This document shows positions 22,940 to 34,853 of a stretch of 52,500 nt of DNA, piece after piece. The position numbers and the translations under genes were made by a program. Within the stretch, counting starts at the first letter, position 1, and each line of letters begins with the position of its first letter. Source of the DNA: Cristatella mucedo (taxonomy: Eukaryota > Bryozoa > Phylactolaemata > Cristatellidae); the NCBI GenBank assembly GCA_009760855.2, contig WPIO01000048.1, forward strand, positions 1 through 52,500, read 5' to 3'. The notes beneath the pieces were generated by a model. That model was given only the letters and a program-made list of their open reading frames with translations, ran no database searches and was not told the origin of the DNA.

Positions 22940-23300
22940 TTACATTTCGGCATAGTTCTGTACGGCAGCCTGAACCAGCAGCTCGTAGTTTCCAGCAATA
23001 CGATAAGTCAGAGTGCAACGTGAACAGCTGCTACAAAGCTGAGCCAAAGTGCCCTCTCCGCCCAGAGCGGCTTCTTGGCGGAATCGTCGCACTCTGTGAC
23101 CTCTTTTATCTTTGGTCCGTCGAAGATGCCATCTTTGACGCCAGCATTGACCTTTGCCTCCAACGGCTGCGCAAGCACACGCAGGAGGCACTTGAAAGCT
23201 GCTGACTCATTCTCTAGAGCCGCGACTAAACGCTCGACGAGGCTTGCAAGCTTGCTGTGCAGCTGCGGCAGCAGCGCCTTCTTCTTCTCCTACCGATGGT
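22940..23300 (-). pseudogene. Fragment of a multicopy invertebrate 'uncharacterized' protein
   Basis: Minus-strand translation gives LLPQLHSKLASL, then AAFKCLL, then GIFDGPKI, ALWLSF, and after a stop and frame change GNYELLVQAAVQNYAEM. The order and spacing match a conserved block I know from many arthropod and other invertebrate genomes (consensus LLPPLHIKLG, GIFVGPQI, AW-SF, FLGN, NY-ELV), where it occurs in many transposon-like copies of unknown function. This copy has an in-frame TAG upstream, a TGA and a frameshift, and ends in a stop just after NYAEM, so it is a decayed fragment. The assignment is from memory of the motif pattern. Confidence 0.55.
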
Positions 23301-25580
23301 CGACCAGTGGCTCCCTCCCACTCGATGCTGTCCCCCCCCCCCTACAGGCAGGTAGCTACAGGTAACTCGGTCCGCGGCGGCCGGCCTCTTTTCCATTTTA
23401 CGGTAGTGCGCCGCCGCCTTAATTTCGCGTCCGTCCCAAAGGCGAAGAAACCAAGGAAACATCGTTGCACCGAGGCCTTGGAGGACCAGCAATAATTAAA
23501 CCATTGTGAAGACTCCAAAGACCTCGACGCCGTAGTCGCCGCACTTACAGACGTCGAGGTCTCCAGCATCTCGACATCGATAGCGGATCCCTCTTTAAAG
23601 GGCAAAGTGTGAGCCATAACTCACACGGCGAGCGAGCCAGGTGCTACTTGTTCCCGTTATGGGGCGGCACAGCTTTGAAGCTCCCAGGTGAACTGTCCAT
23701 GAATGGGTGCTCTTCTATCCGGATCAGGAGTTGATTCCTACAGTCTCGAATAGGCCGTCCATATTGCTGCTGCAGAAGCACAGATCACCTCGCGCGACTA
23801 AGAAAGTTGGAAGAAATTGACGACGCTCGCTTTGTCCGATCTAGTAATTTCCCACTTTCGTAGAGAAATGTCGACTCTTTAAGCCTCAAAGCCTCGATTC
23901 TAAAGCCTTAACTGGAGAACCTGTGAGCCGTGAGCTGAGTAAGATCGACGTCTCTGAGCAACTCTTTCTTGAGTTTTTTCCTGGTTATGCCTTTCTCTCC
24001 TCGGAGACAAGTATGAAATTGAAATCTGCAGATCTGCAATAGCTACCGCCTGACAACCGTCTGACTGGCTGCTCTCTTCTAAAAATGACTGCGCCGCCGT
24101 CTCACGAGTGTTCAAGACGGGGAGCTCAGGGGGTAGCGTAGTCTGCTTCTGGAGCGATGGATGAGGGAATGTCCTGACACGTGATGGGAGGCACGCCACA
24201 GCCAGCGCAGCTCGATGCGAAGGGTCCGCCGTTAAGAAGAAAGTAGCAGCTACTCACGCGTTCAATCCGCTTCCGCCGAATTCTCGGGAGGATAGAAAAA
24301 TGCATAGCGCCATTTTCTGGCTTGTGCAAGCCTGCAGCTATACCAGGATGATGTAAAGAAAAAAAAAAATTCCTCAAATAACCTGATACTGTGTAAGAAA
24401 TTAAATCTAGCGATCAGCAATCGCATTCACTATATCTTCAAAAGTTGTCTTGCAGTGTTCGAATGTCAAATGGTGTGCCCAGGACTTGTCTCAATCCCCG
24501 ATAGGCATACCGAAGCCTGCTTGAATTAGGCATCTAAAATCTTAGCATACGCTTTCCAGAAGCACTTTCCCTCTCGTGTCCCGATAAATTGTCCACACGC
24601 GCAGCTAAATGTATGTGCTGGGTGCAAGCAACCTCCTGGTGCAATGCCGATCAAAAAATGACAGTTCACTATTCTGTTGCTCTTTAATTAAGGTAAACTA
24701 AAATTTTCTTTTAAGGTACCTGTACTGCTACACTTCTAAGGGTACTATTTTATAGTGATACGTCAGCCTAACCCAATTCGGGTAGCAGCAAAATGGATGC
24801 CACGTGTGCTAGCCTTAAGTCCGCACCGGTCCCTAACAGGTAAACCAGAAAATTTAAAAATATCATCGCCCTGACCAAAGAAGCAGAGTTTTGTGGAAAG
24901 CAAGCCTTTATTTAATATTTCCTTTAGGAATATGTGATTATGAAAATATACTGTTTACCAAATTACGAAATTAAATTAGAATCGGTCACCTAGTATTACA
25001 TAGTATTTACCTATAACTTTCTCCTTTGTGCGTACTTATTGTACAACTTTCCCAGATGCAAATGACATGAGATTATTTATAAACAGTTTGATATAAGCTG
25101 CATATGTATAAGCGCATGCTGTATGTCCGTATACGCTTGTATTCACATCTACATAAATGTATCTAGCTCTCTATCTACTTGCTCTCAATTCTTACTTGCC
25201 TCATCCTTATTCTCGATCTTGCAAAATCGCACTGCATTGATTAATGCTTTGACTGTTATTGATTTCAAAAGCCTCGTACAAGGAACCGCTGCAGACCGGA
25301 GAAGGAGGAGGCTCTTAAACGAGTAATTGAAAGCTACGCCGCATGCCGCCGCTGAGCAAAGATTTAGGAGGTCAAGGCTCTTCGCGACCGAAAATCATCC
25401 GGAATCGGTTTTACTCATACTTCGCGAACTGTAAGGAACAAAAGAAAATTTCGTACGAGACCCGATTGTGAATCAAAGTGAAACCATTGCGAACACAATA
25501 TCCATCTTTTCAAGAAACCTTGACGCTGCTTTCATGACTGATATTTACTCTCGTTTCTTTTACGCTCTACTTTCTTCTAT
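23301..25580. other. Unassigned sequence
   Basis: About 2.3 kb of ordinary to AT-rich DNA. It has a C10 run near 23332 and an A-rich run near 24358. Open frames are under 120 codons with no recognised motifs. No SINE or LINE copy is found. Confidence 0.45.
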
Positions 25581-25581
25581 C

Positions 25582-25798
<217 letters not shown>

Positions 25799-25839
25799 CC
25801 TTCCGTGCGGCTTCATGTTGACTACCGACGTGACTTGTT

Positions 25840-28002
25840 CACTTAGTGCTCGCCGCCGTCGTTTGCCAACCCTTTGGCAGTGCATACTGAGCGGCCGCCC
25901 ATTACTGGATAGAGCGTCGACGTGCCAGCAGCGCCCTCAGGCGGCGGCAACGTGCCGCCCGAAGTGAGCACCCCGCCCCGCCCGCTTCTCTCGCATCCTA
26001 CCGTCGGCGCAGGGTCGTGGAGGGCGGCGACGCGGATGGATGAGCTCACCGCACGGTCATTTAATGTTATCCCATCGCTCCGTAAATCCACACCGCCCAT
26101 TAGATGTAACGCGGACGCTCGTGGGTGTGCCCAAGACCGCCTCGGGGTCCGTGCGCTCCCGCGCCTGATGCCCCGCGGTCGGTCGAGAGCGTCGAGCCAG
26201 AGTCACCACGTTCTCCGGGGCGCTAGCATCCTGTCGCCCCTCCCCCGTCTCCGTCGGCTGCTGCCTCCGACCGTCGCGTCATCGCAGCGCACGCACACGC
26301 GAAGATCGCATCCGCCTCGCCTCCGTATGGCCTGACGCCGGTAGGGCGGTGAGAACCCGCGACCGGCTGAGGTTGCGGCCGCGAAGCGTCGCGCTGCGGC
26401 AGAGGGCGAGGCCTTTCGTTCGAATGCCTGCGCCGACGTTCACGAACGTCGGCGCTAGACCGACGGTCGCGCCAAGGCGCTTACGCCGCCGCCGCAGCCG
26501 CCGGCGGCATCCTCTCGCTCCATGCGGCGGCGCGGTCGGCGAGCGAGCGGCGACAGATCAGCGCCTGCGCTTCTTTTGCTCCTTCTCGTCGGCGCTGGCT
26601 ACGCGGCGCTGGCGCCGACTGGCGCAAAGTGCGAGGAGCAGCGAGCCGCCGCCGCCGCCGCACTAGCACTCGGCCGCGCGCGGCCCGAGCGGCGGCGGCG
26701 GCGGTTCGGGCCGCGCGTCCTGGGTTCGGGGGCCGCGAAGCAGCAGCAGGTGGCAGCGCTGCTGCGAGCGCCGCCTCCGCCGCGGCGGCTCAGCAGCGGG
26801 GCAGCAGCCACCACGGCGGAGGCGGCGCCAGGCTGGCGCTTCGATTTCCGGCGCTCCGGCTAGTGCGCGAGCCCGCCGGCGACTTAGCGGCAGACGTGGC
26901 GGAGGCGCGGCGCTTGCGCCTACGCCATGTCTGCCGCTCCGAGTCAAGGCGCCGAAGCCCGCTGCGCGCGCGCGCGCCCGCGGAGCCGCCGCCTGTGCGA
27001 TGGATGCCCTGGCAGCCATCGCCGTGGCCACAAGCTAGCTGTCTAGCCAGTTCACGACCTTGCAGCGAGTGCCTTTTCAAGTGCCTCTCTGCGCTTGGAG
27101 AATAAGTTGGCGAGTGCCCAGCATTCCCGGAATACGTTAGCGGCGTCGCTCGTACCAGTGCCCCAGCAACGATGCAAACCGCCGCCCGTAGGGCGCGGCG
27201 CCCCACGCGTCTCCTTTGCATACGCGCAGCCGTCTGCATCGGTTTCGGAGCCTTGGTTACGCTGCGATTACAACCATTTCAGCGCCGGACCGCCGTGCGC
27301 GCTTGAGGCGGCGTAGTAAGCTCGAACCCGCGTCCGAGAACGTATAGAAAGCGATATTGGTGAGCTGACATAGCAAAAGCTTAGGGTAGGCTGCCAAGCG
27401 ACCTTGGACGGGGCGGCGGCGGCGGCGGCGGCGGCGGGCAAATACTTGTCGAATGGGAGAGCTCGAGCGCCCGCAGCATCCCACTTTGGATGCAAATGCG
27501 TCCCCCTTCGCGTTTGAGGTATGAAAAAAAGGTGCACGTCGGCTTTGCGCCGACGTCCGACGCCACCCACGCTGCGGCGACCGCCGCAGCCACCTGACTG
27601 ACGCGGCGCCGAGCGACCGGCGACCGAATACTGGAGCTCCTGACGGAAATACGCACGGCCGTCTTCGAGAGCCGACGCAGCCGACGCCACGGCTGACGCT
27701 GAGGCCGCAAGCTCTCGGCTCGTTGACGCTCCGCCGCGGTCGCTCGGTGGCTGCGAGCCGCAGCCGTCTGGCGAGCCGACACGACGCCTGTGTCAGCGAG
27801 GTTCGCATGACCTGCGGTCAGCACGAATGCGTTCCTCCCTGGCTCGCCGTCGTCTGCAAGCGTAGCCGCTGGGGGCGGCCTCACACTGGCCCCGAGCGTG
27901 CGATGCCTCGGATGCCGATGGCACTGGCTGGCGTGCGTCTGCGTTCCGCCCTGCAGCGCAGCGGATGCCCGAAATACCACGATCTACGATTTAGACGGTG
28001 TG
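25840..28002. other. Large CpG island, no confirmed gene
   Basis: Over 2 kb of CpG-dense DNA with many GCC/GGC runs, including (CGG)n at about 27411-27437. Numerous overlapping frames up to about 200 codons are Arg/Ala/Pro-rich. The most protein-like is listed separately at 26522. It is probably a promoter/first-exon region of a gene not otherwise visible. Confidence 0.5.
26522..26863 (+). other. Candidate first exon with signal-peptide-like start
   Basis: An ATG-initiated frame of 113 codons starts MRRRGRRASGDRS followed by APALLLLLLVGAGYAALA. A basic N-region, a Leu-rich core and small residues are as in a signal peptide or anchor. The rest is Ala/Arg-rich and matches nothing I know. In so GC-rich a region this may be chance. 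A splice donor inside it cannot be fixed. Confidence 0.15.
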
Positions 28003-31000
28003 AATAGTAATATTTAAATACATTTGATCTAGAACCCTCAGAGAAATCAATCTCTCTGTCTAGCCACTTTACATTTGCTGCACACGAAGCTAGATCGAAT
28101 GGTTACTGGTAGCGTGCTGAATAAACAACAAGAATAACATGGTTAGAGGTGACATGCAGAGGGTCACCAAACAGTGTGGTTAGTGGCAGAATGCACAGTG
28201 TCAGCATGCATACTCACGCAAAAAGCGATTCACATGAACCCACTAAATGCTGAGATAAATTGGTGCGTTTTTAGTTTCTTTTTAAATTTGGTCAAGTCAG
28301 GGTGTCGTGACGACAGTCGGAAGTGAGTTACAGGTTTTGAGACCATGAAACTAAAGGCACGGTCTCCGAGGGATTTGAGGTTCATATGGGATATATGAGG
28401 TAGAAGATAAGACTCCGAAAAATTGGTGATCCGATGCCTGGCCTGGTAGAGGAGTAGATCTGAAAGGTAGGCTAGAGCCAAAGTATGTAAAGACCTAAAA
28501 GTGAGTGACATAACCATGAAGTCGATGCGTGTTTAAATTCGGAAGTGCGTGTTTTCCTATGGCCTTAGGCGACCCCGTGTGAAAGTGTCCTCAAACCCCC
28601 AAAGGGGTCGCGATCCCCAGGTTGAGAACCGCTGGTTCACTATGAACCAGTGCAAGACTGCGAGAAGTTGTGCTGTGTGGCAACTGAGCCGCTCAGAGCA
28701 AGCAAGCCTGGCTGCGGCAGAGTTCTGCACCAGCTGTCAGAGCCTGGTTGCACAGGCCGGTAGACCAGCAAGCAGTGAGCTACAGAAGCAGACATGGAAT
28801 GTCGCAAATGCAAGGACTAATTTAGATGTGGTATCCCTGTCTAAAAAAGCCCAAATTTTAGCAATGTTATGTAGCTGAAACTATGCAGACTTGACTGTGG
28901 AGCTGATTTGGTCGTCTAATGAAAGGTCACTTTGAAGCATGGTACCTCAATTTCGTCCATGGGAGATATGCTGGCAGAGCAAACTGTGAGCGTTAACGTT
29001 TCCAATTTTGGTATCACACTTGGTTTGCGCATACCTGGTAAGTTGGTTTTATCATCGTTTAGTTTACAAAAGTTTGCTGCCATCCACATACGCGGACATC
29101 AGCAATACATGCAGCAAGGTTACTGAGAGAATTGGTCGTGGTGGATGGCTGGCAGGGATCGAAGGAAAGGTAAAACTGAGTAGAAGTGAAATATATAGGC
29201 ATCTGCGTAGAAGTGAAAGCCTTGATTGTGCCTGGTAATCACATCAGCTAGAGGGTGAGCAGCAACCGTGAATAGAACTGGAGCTCAGAGGATCACTGTG
29301 GTATCCCATACTTCAGTGGTTTCTTGAACGATCTTAGGCCGTTCACATCAATACTCTGTAGTCTCTCAGTGAGATGGAGCCTAAACCATTGCAGAGCAGT
29401 GCCAGTGATGGCCAGGTGAGATGAGAAGCGCTCGAGAAGAACTTGGGGATCGATTGCATCAACAGCTGCCGAAAGATCGAGCAAAACAAGCAGAGATACT
29501 CTACCCATGTCTCAATTCCTAAGATGAGTTCTACTCACCCGAAGCAATGCCGAACCTGCTTAGTGATTAGCTCTAAAACCAAACTGGAACTTATAAGCTA
29601 GGTTTGAATTTTCAGTACATAAGTTCAGCTGGTCTGCCACGATTCGTTCCAGAGTCTATGATATAAACGGTTTAAGGGAGACTGAGCGAAAGTTGCACAA
29701 GTTCTCTTGGTCTACTGCTGCTTTCTTGAGTATTGGCATGACTGCAGCCTTTCCGTAAGGTGATGGGACAATGACCTGAGGCTAATGACATATTTATGAA
29801 GTCAGCTAGGCATGGTAGCAGCAAATCAATGCATCGTTGAAGCAGGACAGTGGGAATAGGGTCCAGAGGACTTGTTGTCTTCTTTGATTGGGATATGAAC
29901 TTCAGGACGAGGTCACTAGTGACCTCGTCCTGAAGTTCATATCCTCCTCCTCCTTGAATGCAGACATTGAGGTGTTGCATCGAATTGAGGGACAGAATTC
30001 CTGGGGACGTTGCTATCTTAGAGACAGACTCCCCGATCTTGTCCATCTTTTCGACAAAGAAGCTAGAGAAGCGACGATCAGCTAGATTGTCACAGGAATC
30101 ACTAGGGAAGGAAAGATCACCTGGTAGCGATTAAGAAGACGGTTGACCGTCAACGTAAGCATTTTTGGATTGTGATTCTATGATGCAACAATGTTTCCTT
30201 AGAAGCTAGACTTTGCCCTCACTAGGATCGATTGGTAGGATAAACAGTAGGCCTCGTATGCCGGTCGTTGGACAGTCAGTCCTGAACTGTTGTATACTTT
30301 TTCAATCTTGCGCTTAGTTGACCTAGCTAGTTTAATGTCTGTGGTAAACCAAAAGGCCGTCTGGGCTGGGGTGCACAGTGCGCTTAGTCAGAGGTGCTAA
30401 TTCGTTGAGCGTGTCAGCTGGTGTCGTGTTGTAGCAATCTACTAACGACGACAGGTCGAAGGAGGACTGAGCAGCAGAGGCGAAGCTGATATTTTCGCAC
30501 AGACAGCGCCGATATCGAGGGTCTTAAGGTTTCGTGATTCGCAGATAATTTAAGATGAGGAGGAGGACGGCACACATTTTTGACTGAATGAGATCTGCAC
30601 GTGGTCAGATAAGCATAATTTGGTAATAACTTGTGATGAGAAAGTGCAGTTATATGAGAAAATTTGGTCGAGTGTGTGACCCTTAATGTAAGTAGGGCTA
30701 TGCACAGAGCCGCAATAGACAGTGAATCGGTCAATGCACGAAATTCGGTGACGAAGGCGTCAGATAAGTTATCAAAATAAATATTGAAATCACCAATAAT
30801 GGGGAAAGATCGATTTCTAGCACATAGAATTGAAATGACATCAAAGAAATATGAAATGAGATAAGAGAAATCTGAGATACAAGAGGACTTGGTTCCTCAC
30901 AAGGAATAGAATACTGCAACCATCGGTAGCTTGCTGTCGGGAAAAATTGAGACCATAGACTCGCAGTTCCTGCCAAACGAGCCGTGTCTCAGCTCGCGGC

Positions 31001-31150
31001 CCCCGCGGACTTTTCTTTCGTTAATGCGGAATTCGTGGATCTTAGCAACATCAGTAAAATCTAAGAATGCATTTGAAATACGATGGCGAAGCGATTATAG
31101 GTACGGGCGATCGTTACTAATGCGCAGGTTATTAGCCGCCGGCGTTTCAA
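28003..31150 (-). mobile_element. Near-complete L2-like LINE (LINE B), decayed, antisense
   Basis: Read from high to low coordinates: endonuclease-like segments with FPIIGDFNIYF (about 30810-30775) and LSDHVQI (about 30605); a pre-RT block with SKKTTSPLDPIP (about 29880); RT with LLDLSAAVDAID (about 29480), KYGIPQ (29295), FYADA (29199-29213) and LNDDKTN (about 29060). Then come the C-terminal ARL and FKKKLKTH blocks and a 3' end with the LINE B stem-loop at 28030-28075. These are the order and motifs of an APE-endonuclease/RT non-LTR element. Multiple stops and frameshifts make it non-functional. The 5' limit is uncertain, between about 30980 and 31200. Confidence 0.85.
29891..29944. repeat. 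54-bp perfect palindrome inside LINE B
   Basis: Bases 29891-29917 and 29918-29944 are exact reverse complements with no spacer. It lies in the pre-RT coding region, so both strands encode the same YELQDEVTSDL-type peptide. Confidence 0.97.
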
Positions 31151-31823
31151 GTGACGGTTAGTCAGTTGTACTACGGACTTTAAAGTGCTACAGACGCCCC
31201 ACAGTGGCCCCTTCACTAAAGTCCACGGCATCAGAACGCGGCGCGCGTAACGACTGCAGCGTCCAAAGCAGACAAAAGCGGTGGAGCTAGCGCCTCGAAA
31301 TATCGCGCGGCGGCAAGAAGCCAGTCGTAAAGGCGCTGACTCGCGCTGACGCCCCGCGGGCGTCGCGACGGGAGCTGAGCGCGACAGCCCGAAAGAATGT
31401 CCGCTCATACCTTAGTATAGGGACTTGTCAGCATCCTCAGCTACGAGCAGTTTATTCGACAGCCGCAGAGGGCCAGTCGTACACTCAGGACCAGCCGCAG
31501 CGTACAGCAACCTCGAGATCGAGGCAGAAAGTGCGAAGCTAGCTCGTTAGTACCTCGTGCGTCCGGTGACACTTTCTAAGCTCATAGATTGTGATATATC
31601 CAGATCCGGTGACAACTGGGGATCCGCTCGGGAATCTCTAGAGCCGACGCAATCAGGTGCATTCGCAATCAGGCAGCCGATGCAGCGTGCCGACGCTATA
31701 GCAGCGGTCTGTCTGTGTATGCAACGGCGGGTGCTGAGCAGGTGTGCGGCCCTCTGCGGCGTCGGAGCTGAGGCTGCTGTGCGCTAAAGCTGCACGCGCT
31801 GCTGCTGCTGCTGCGTATATATT

Positions 31824-31829
<6 letters not shown>
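31151..31829. other. Unassigned, moderately GC-rich sequence
   Basis: No recognised coding block. It ends in a short CTG/GCT run (about 31799-31813) just before the TA-rich tract. Confidence 0.4.
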
Positions 31830-31864
<35 letters not shown>

Positions 31865-31992
31865 GATATATATATATATATAGGATATATATATATAGGA
31901 TGTATATATATATAGGATATATATATATATCCTATATATATATATATAGGATATATATATATATATATAGGATATATATATATATTATATAT
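31818..31992. repeat. TA-rich tract with GGATATATA units
   Basis: (TA)n punctuated by gga and cc at intervals, giving repeated taggatatatatat units and one inverted unit (atatatcctatata, about 31917-31935). Confidence 0.95.
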
Positions 31993-32154
31993 TAGGGTGC
32001 GGGCGCTCGCGATTGCTGTCACGCGCGGCACGGTCGTCGAAGCGCCTTCGTCTGCTCGGCGGCGGCGGCGGCCCTGCCGCTCCTGCGGCTCGCCAGCCTT
32101 CGTATGCTTTGAGGCCGTAGCTTCGCCAGCGACGGCAGCCTCGCAGCGTCTGCA

Positions 32155-32247
32155 CGGCAAATGTAAAGCGCCTAGAAAGAGATTGAGTTCTCTGGGGGCG
32201 CTTTATCAAGTGCATTATTATTATTATTATTGTTATCATTATTATTC
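32155..32247 (+). mobile_element. Isolated L2-type 3' tail (LINE B)
   Basis: This is the best-preserved tail in the window: aaagcgcc and gggcgcttt form the outer stem around agaaagagattgagttctct, followed by (ATT)n with one G and one C interruption. The sequence upstream does not match the LINE B body, so only about 90 bases are present. Confidence 0.8.
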
Positions 32248-33050
32248 GCTAGCCGTCGTTCGTGGCGGCGAAGGGTCTCGTGTTCGAAAGCCGCCGCCGA
32301 CGCTGCGCATGCGAAGCGGCGGCGGCGGCGGCGGCGGCGGCGGTAGGGGAATGGCTAGTCGATCTGGCGGCGTTTGCCCAGATCTGCAATGACTCGGCTC
32401 GCCGGCCGGAGCTGCGTCGTGTGGCGCTGGGAGCGTCGACGCGCAGCCTGCGATCGGATCGCGTCGCCCATACGAAGCAGCCAGCTGGACGTCGGCGCAG
32501 CTGGCTGGATGCCATTGGCTGGACGTCGGCGCCACGGCGGCCGCTCCGCGCTCCGCGTCGCTGGCGAGAGCTCGGAGAGAGCGGAGGCACGTTCCGCCGG
32601 CTGCCGGCGCCGCCGCCGGTCATTAGGCGCCGCTTTTCTCGCTCTCGCGCCGATGCGGGCGACGCGTCGGCGCGGCGAGGGCGCGTCGCGTCAGCGCGTC
32701 ATTCCGTCGGCGCTCTTTACGACGCCGAGACCGGGCCGAGACTCCGTGGTCGCCCAGCGGCAGCCGCGGCGGCGCGGCGGCTCCTCCGAGACGCCAGCGC
32801 CTCGGACTGGAGGAGCAGCGGCCGCTCGGACGCTCCATACCGAGCGGACCGCAAGGAGGCACTGTCAGAAAAGACGGCCAGTCGGACGAGCTGTCGGACG
32901 CCTCCTGGAAGAGAAGGCCGCCGAGCTGCATCTGGGCTAGCGACAAGCCGTGCGCACAGCCGTACGACGTCTGGCATGCCACCAAACGCGATCGGAGCTT
33001 ACTATCTTCTAGAGCGACGTGCATCAGACGGCTAGCCCCCCCCCACACAC
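32248..33050. other. CpG island, no gene recognised
   Basis: CpG-dense sequence with (GGC)n at about 32318-32344. Frames of up to 257 codons on the + strand (32262-33035) are Arg/Ala/Ser-rich without known domains. Confidence 0.45.
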
Positions 33051-33054
33051 AGCT

Positions 33055-33186
33055 GTAGGAGCGAGCCTCGATGTACGAGCGAGCCTCGATGTACGAGCGA
33101 GCCTCGATGTAGGAGCGAGCCTCGATGTACGAGCGAGCCTCGATGTACGAGCGAGCCTCGATGTACGAGCGAGCCTCGATGCCGTC
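33055..33186. repeat. 18-bp tandem array, about seven units
   Basis: Units of gcgagcctcgatgtacga start at 33061 and repeat every 18 bases; the last is partial. One unit has gtagga. As 18 is a multiple of three, it gives six-residue peptide repeats in open frames on both strands. Confidence 0.95.
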
Positions 33187-33259
33187 AGCTCCTCCCTATA
33201 GAAAGACAGACTGGTGTTTAGCAAGCACATTGCAGCCGAAGAGAGTAGTGCTGCTGTGC

Positions 33260-33264
<5 letters not shown>

Positions 33265-33303
<39 letters not shown>

Positions 33304-33474
33304 TCTCGCTCTCTTTCTCTCTGTGCTCTCTCTCGCTCGCTCTCTGTGTTTTGCTCCCTGTCTTTTCCTGTCCTTCACTCTCTCCGTCTGTCTCTGCCTG
33401 TCTGTCTATGTCTTTCTCTTTCTGTCTCCCTGTATGTCGGTCTCTCGCTCCCTGTCTGTGCGTCTCTCTGGCTG

Positions 33475-33507
<33 letters not shown>

Positions 33508-33568
33508 CTTTCTCCTTCTCTCTGTCTCTCTCTCTCTTGATCTCTGCCTCTTGGTTAACTCCGTCTTT

Positions 33569-33628
<60 letters not shown>

Positions 33629-33660
33629 CCGCTCTTTGTTTGTTTGTCTGTCTATGAACT
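33265..33660. repeat. CT-rich microsatellite block
   Basis: Imperfect (CT)n with GTCT, TTCT and CGCT units and pure (CT)n at about 33571-33617. Confidence 0.93.
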
Positions 33661-34710
33661 AATGCTTGGGGCCAATCGATTAAGTATCCGGCGGTTATTT
33701 AGTAGCGAAAAGCTAGCCACAGTTCGCACTGCGCTAACATGAGGGCCTGAGGGCCAACGACACACTACTCGCCCGGAACCAGCAGTTCGTACGCGGCGGT
33801 GGTTTGCAGGGTGTGAGAAGCAATCGGCCGAACGCCGCACGTGCGAAGCGAGTCTGGGTAGCTGGGCGGCGGACTCGCGCTCGGACTCGCCGTCACGCTC
33901 TACGCTCAGCGGGACCTGTGCTCGGTGGGCGAGCTCTTTCTCGCCACGCCTGCCGGAGGCTCGCAAAGAGGCCGACTCACTCTCGGATAGCGGATTACCG
34001 TGGCCTGCTCTCGGCGAGCGGAGTAGAGTTCGTGGTGGCGGCGGCGGCGTTCTTTTCGTTTCGTTTCGCGGCGGCAGCTCGGCTCCAGTCTCGTCATTTC
34101 CGACCTCCGACCTCCGCAAGCGCGAGCGCTGCGGTCTGCTGCTTACGAGTCGATTTAGTCATTTAGCGCTGCGTCAAAATTTAGGCATTACAAAGCACGC
34201 GAGAATTACTGCCGCGAGAGGATTTCCTCGACGCTCGAGCTCAACGATACGCGCCGGCGGGAGAAAATACCGCACTGGCCCCGGGCCTCGCGAGACGACT
34301 CCACCGCTGCCGCCTCGCCTCGCTGACCAGCAGTGGCGCCGGACGGCGGCGGTCGTTCGCTCGCTCGCTCGCCGCCGTCCGGCGCCAGAAGCGGTCGCGG
34401 TTCGCTCAGCTAGCGCCACCACCGCCTGCCAGCGCTCGGTCGAGCGTTGCGCTTGAGGCATAAGCCGCTCAGATCCGATGCCTCTGCAGCTTATCAGGGC
34501 AGCCGCTGGAGCGACGGTCGCCGCCGCCGAATCATCCCCATGTGGTCGGAGCGCTGCCGCCTTTGCAGTCAGCGCTCGCCCGTCCGTTGCCTGCCTCCGA
34601 GTGGTTGACGACGTCAGGATTTCGGTGGCTCCTGACGGCCCCGAGCGTGACGCACGCGGTGCTTGCGATTGCGGGCGTGCATCGCACGATCTCAAGGGGG
34701 ACGCGCCGAA
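33661..34710. other. CpG-rich region, no gene recognised
   Basis: Contains the 18-bp hairpin at 34334-34387. Overlapping frames on both strands (up to 173 codons) lack known domains. Confidence 0.45.
34334..34387. repeat. Perfect 18-bp inverted repeat with TCGC-rich loop
   Basis: The arms 34334-34351 and 34370-34387 are exact reverse complements and begin and end with TGGCGCC/GGCGCCA. The 18-base loop is made of tcgc repeats. It lies in a CpG island. Confidence 0.95.
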
Positions 34711-34795
34711 AACGAGAGAGGGAGGGAGGGAGAGAGAGAGAGGGGGGAGAGAGAGGGGGAGAGAGAGGGAGGGGGGAGAGAGAGGGGGGGGGGGG

Positions 34796-34853
<58 letters not shown>

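Noticed and set aside
33055-33186. CRISPR array
   Set aside because: Units are contiguous with no unique spacers, and the genome is eukaryotic; it is a plain tandem repeat. The same applies to the arrays at 14621, 38761 and 10657.
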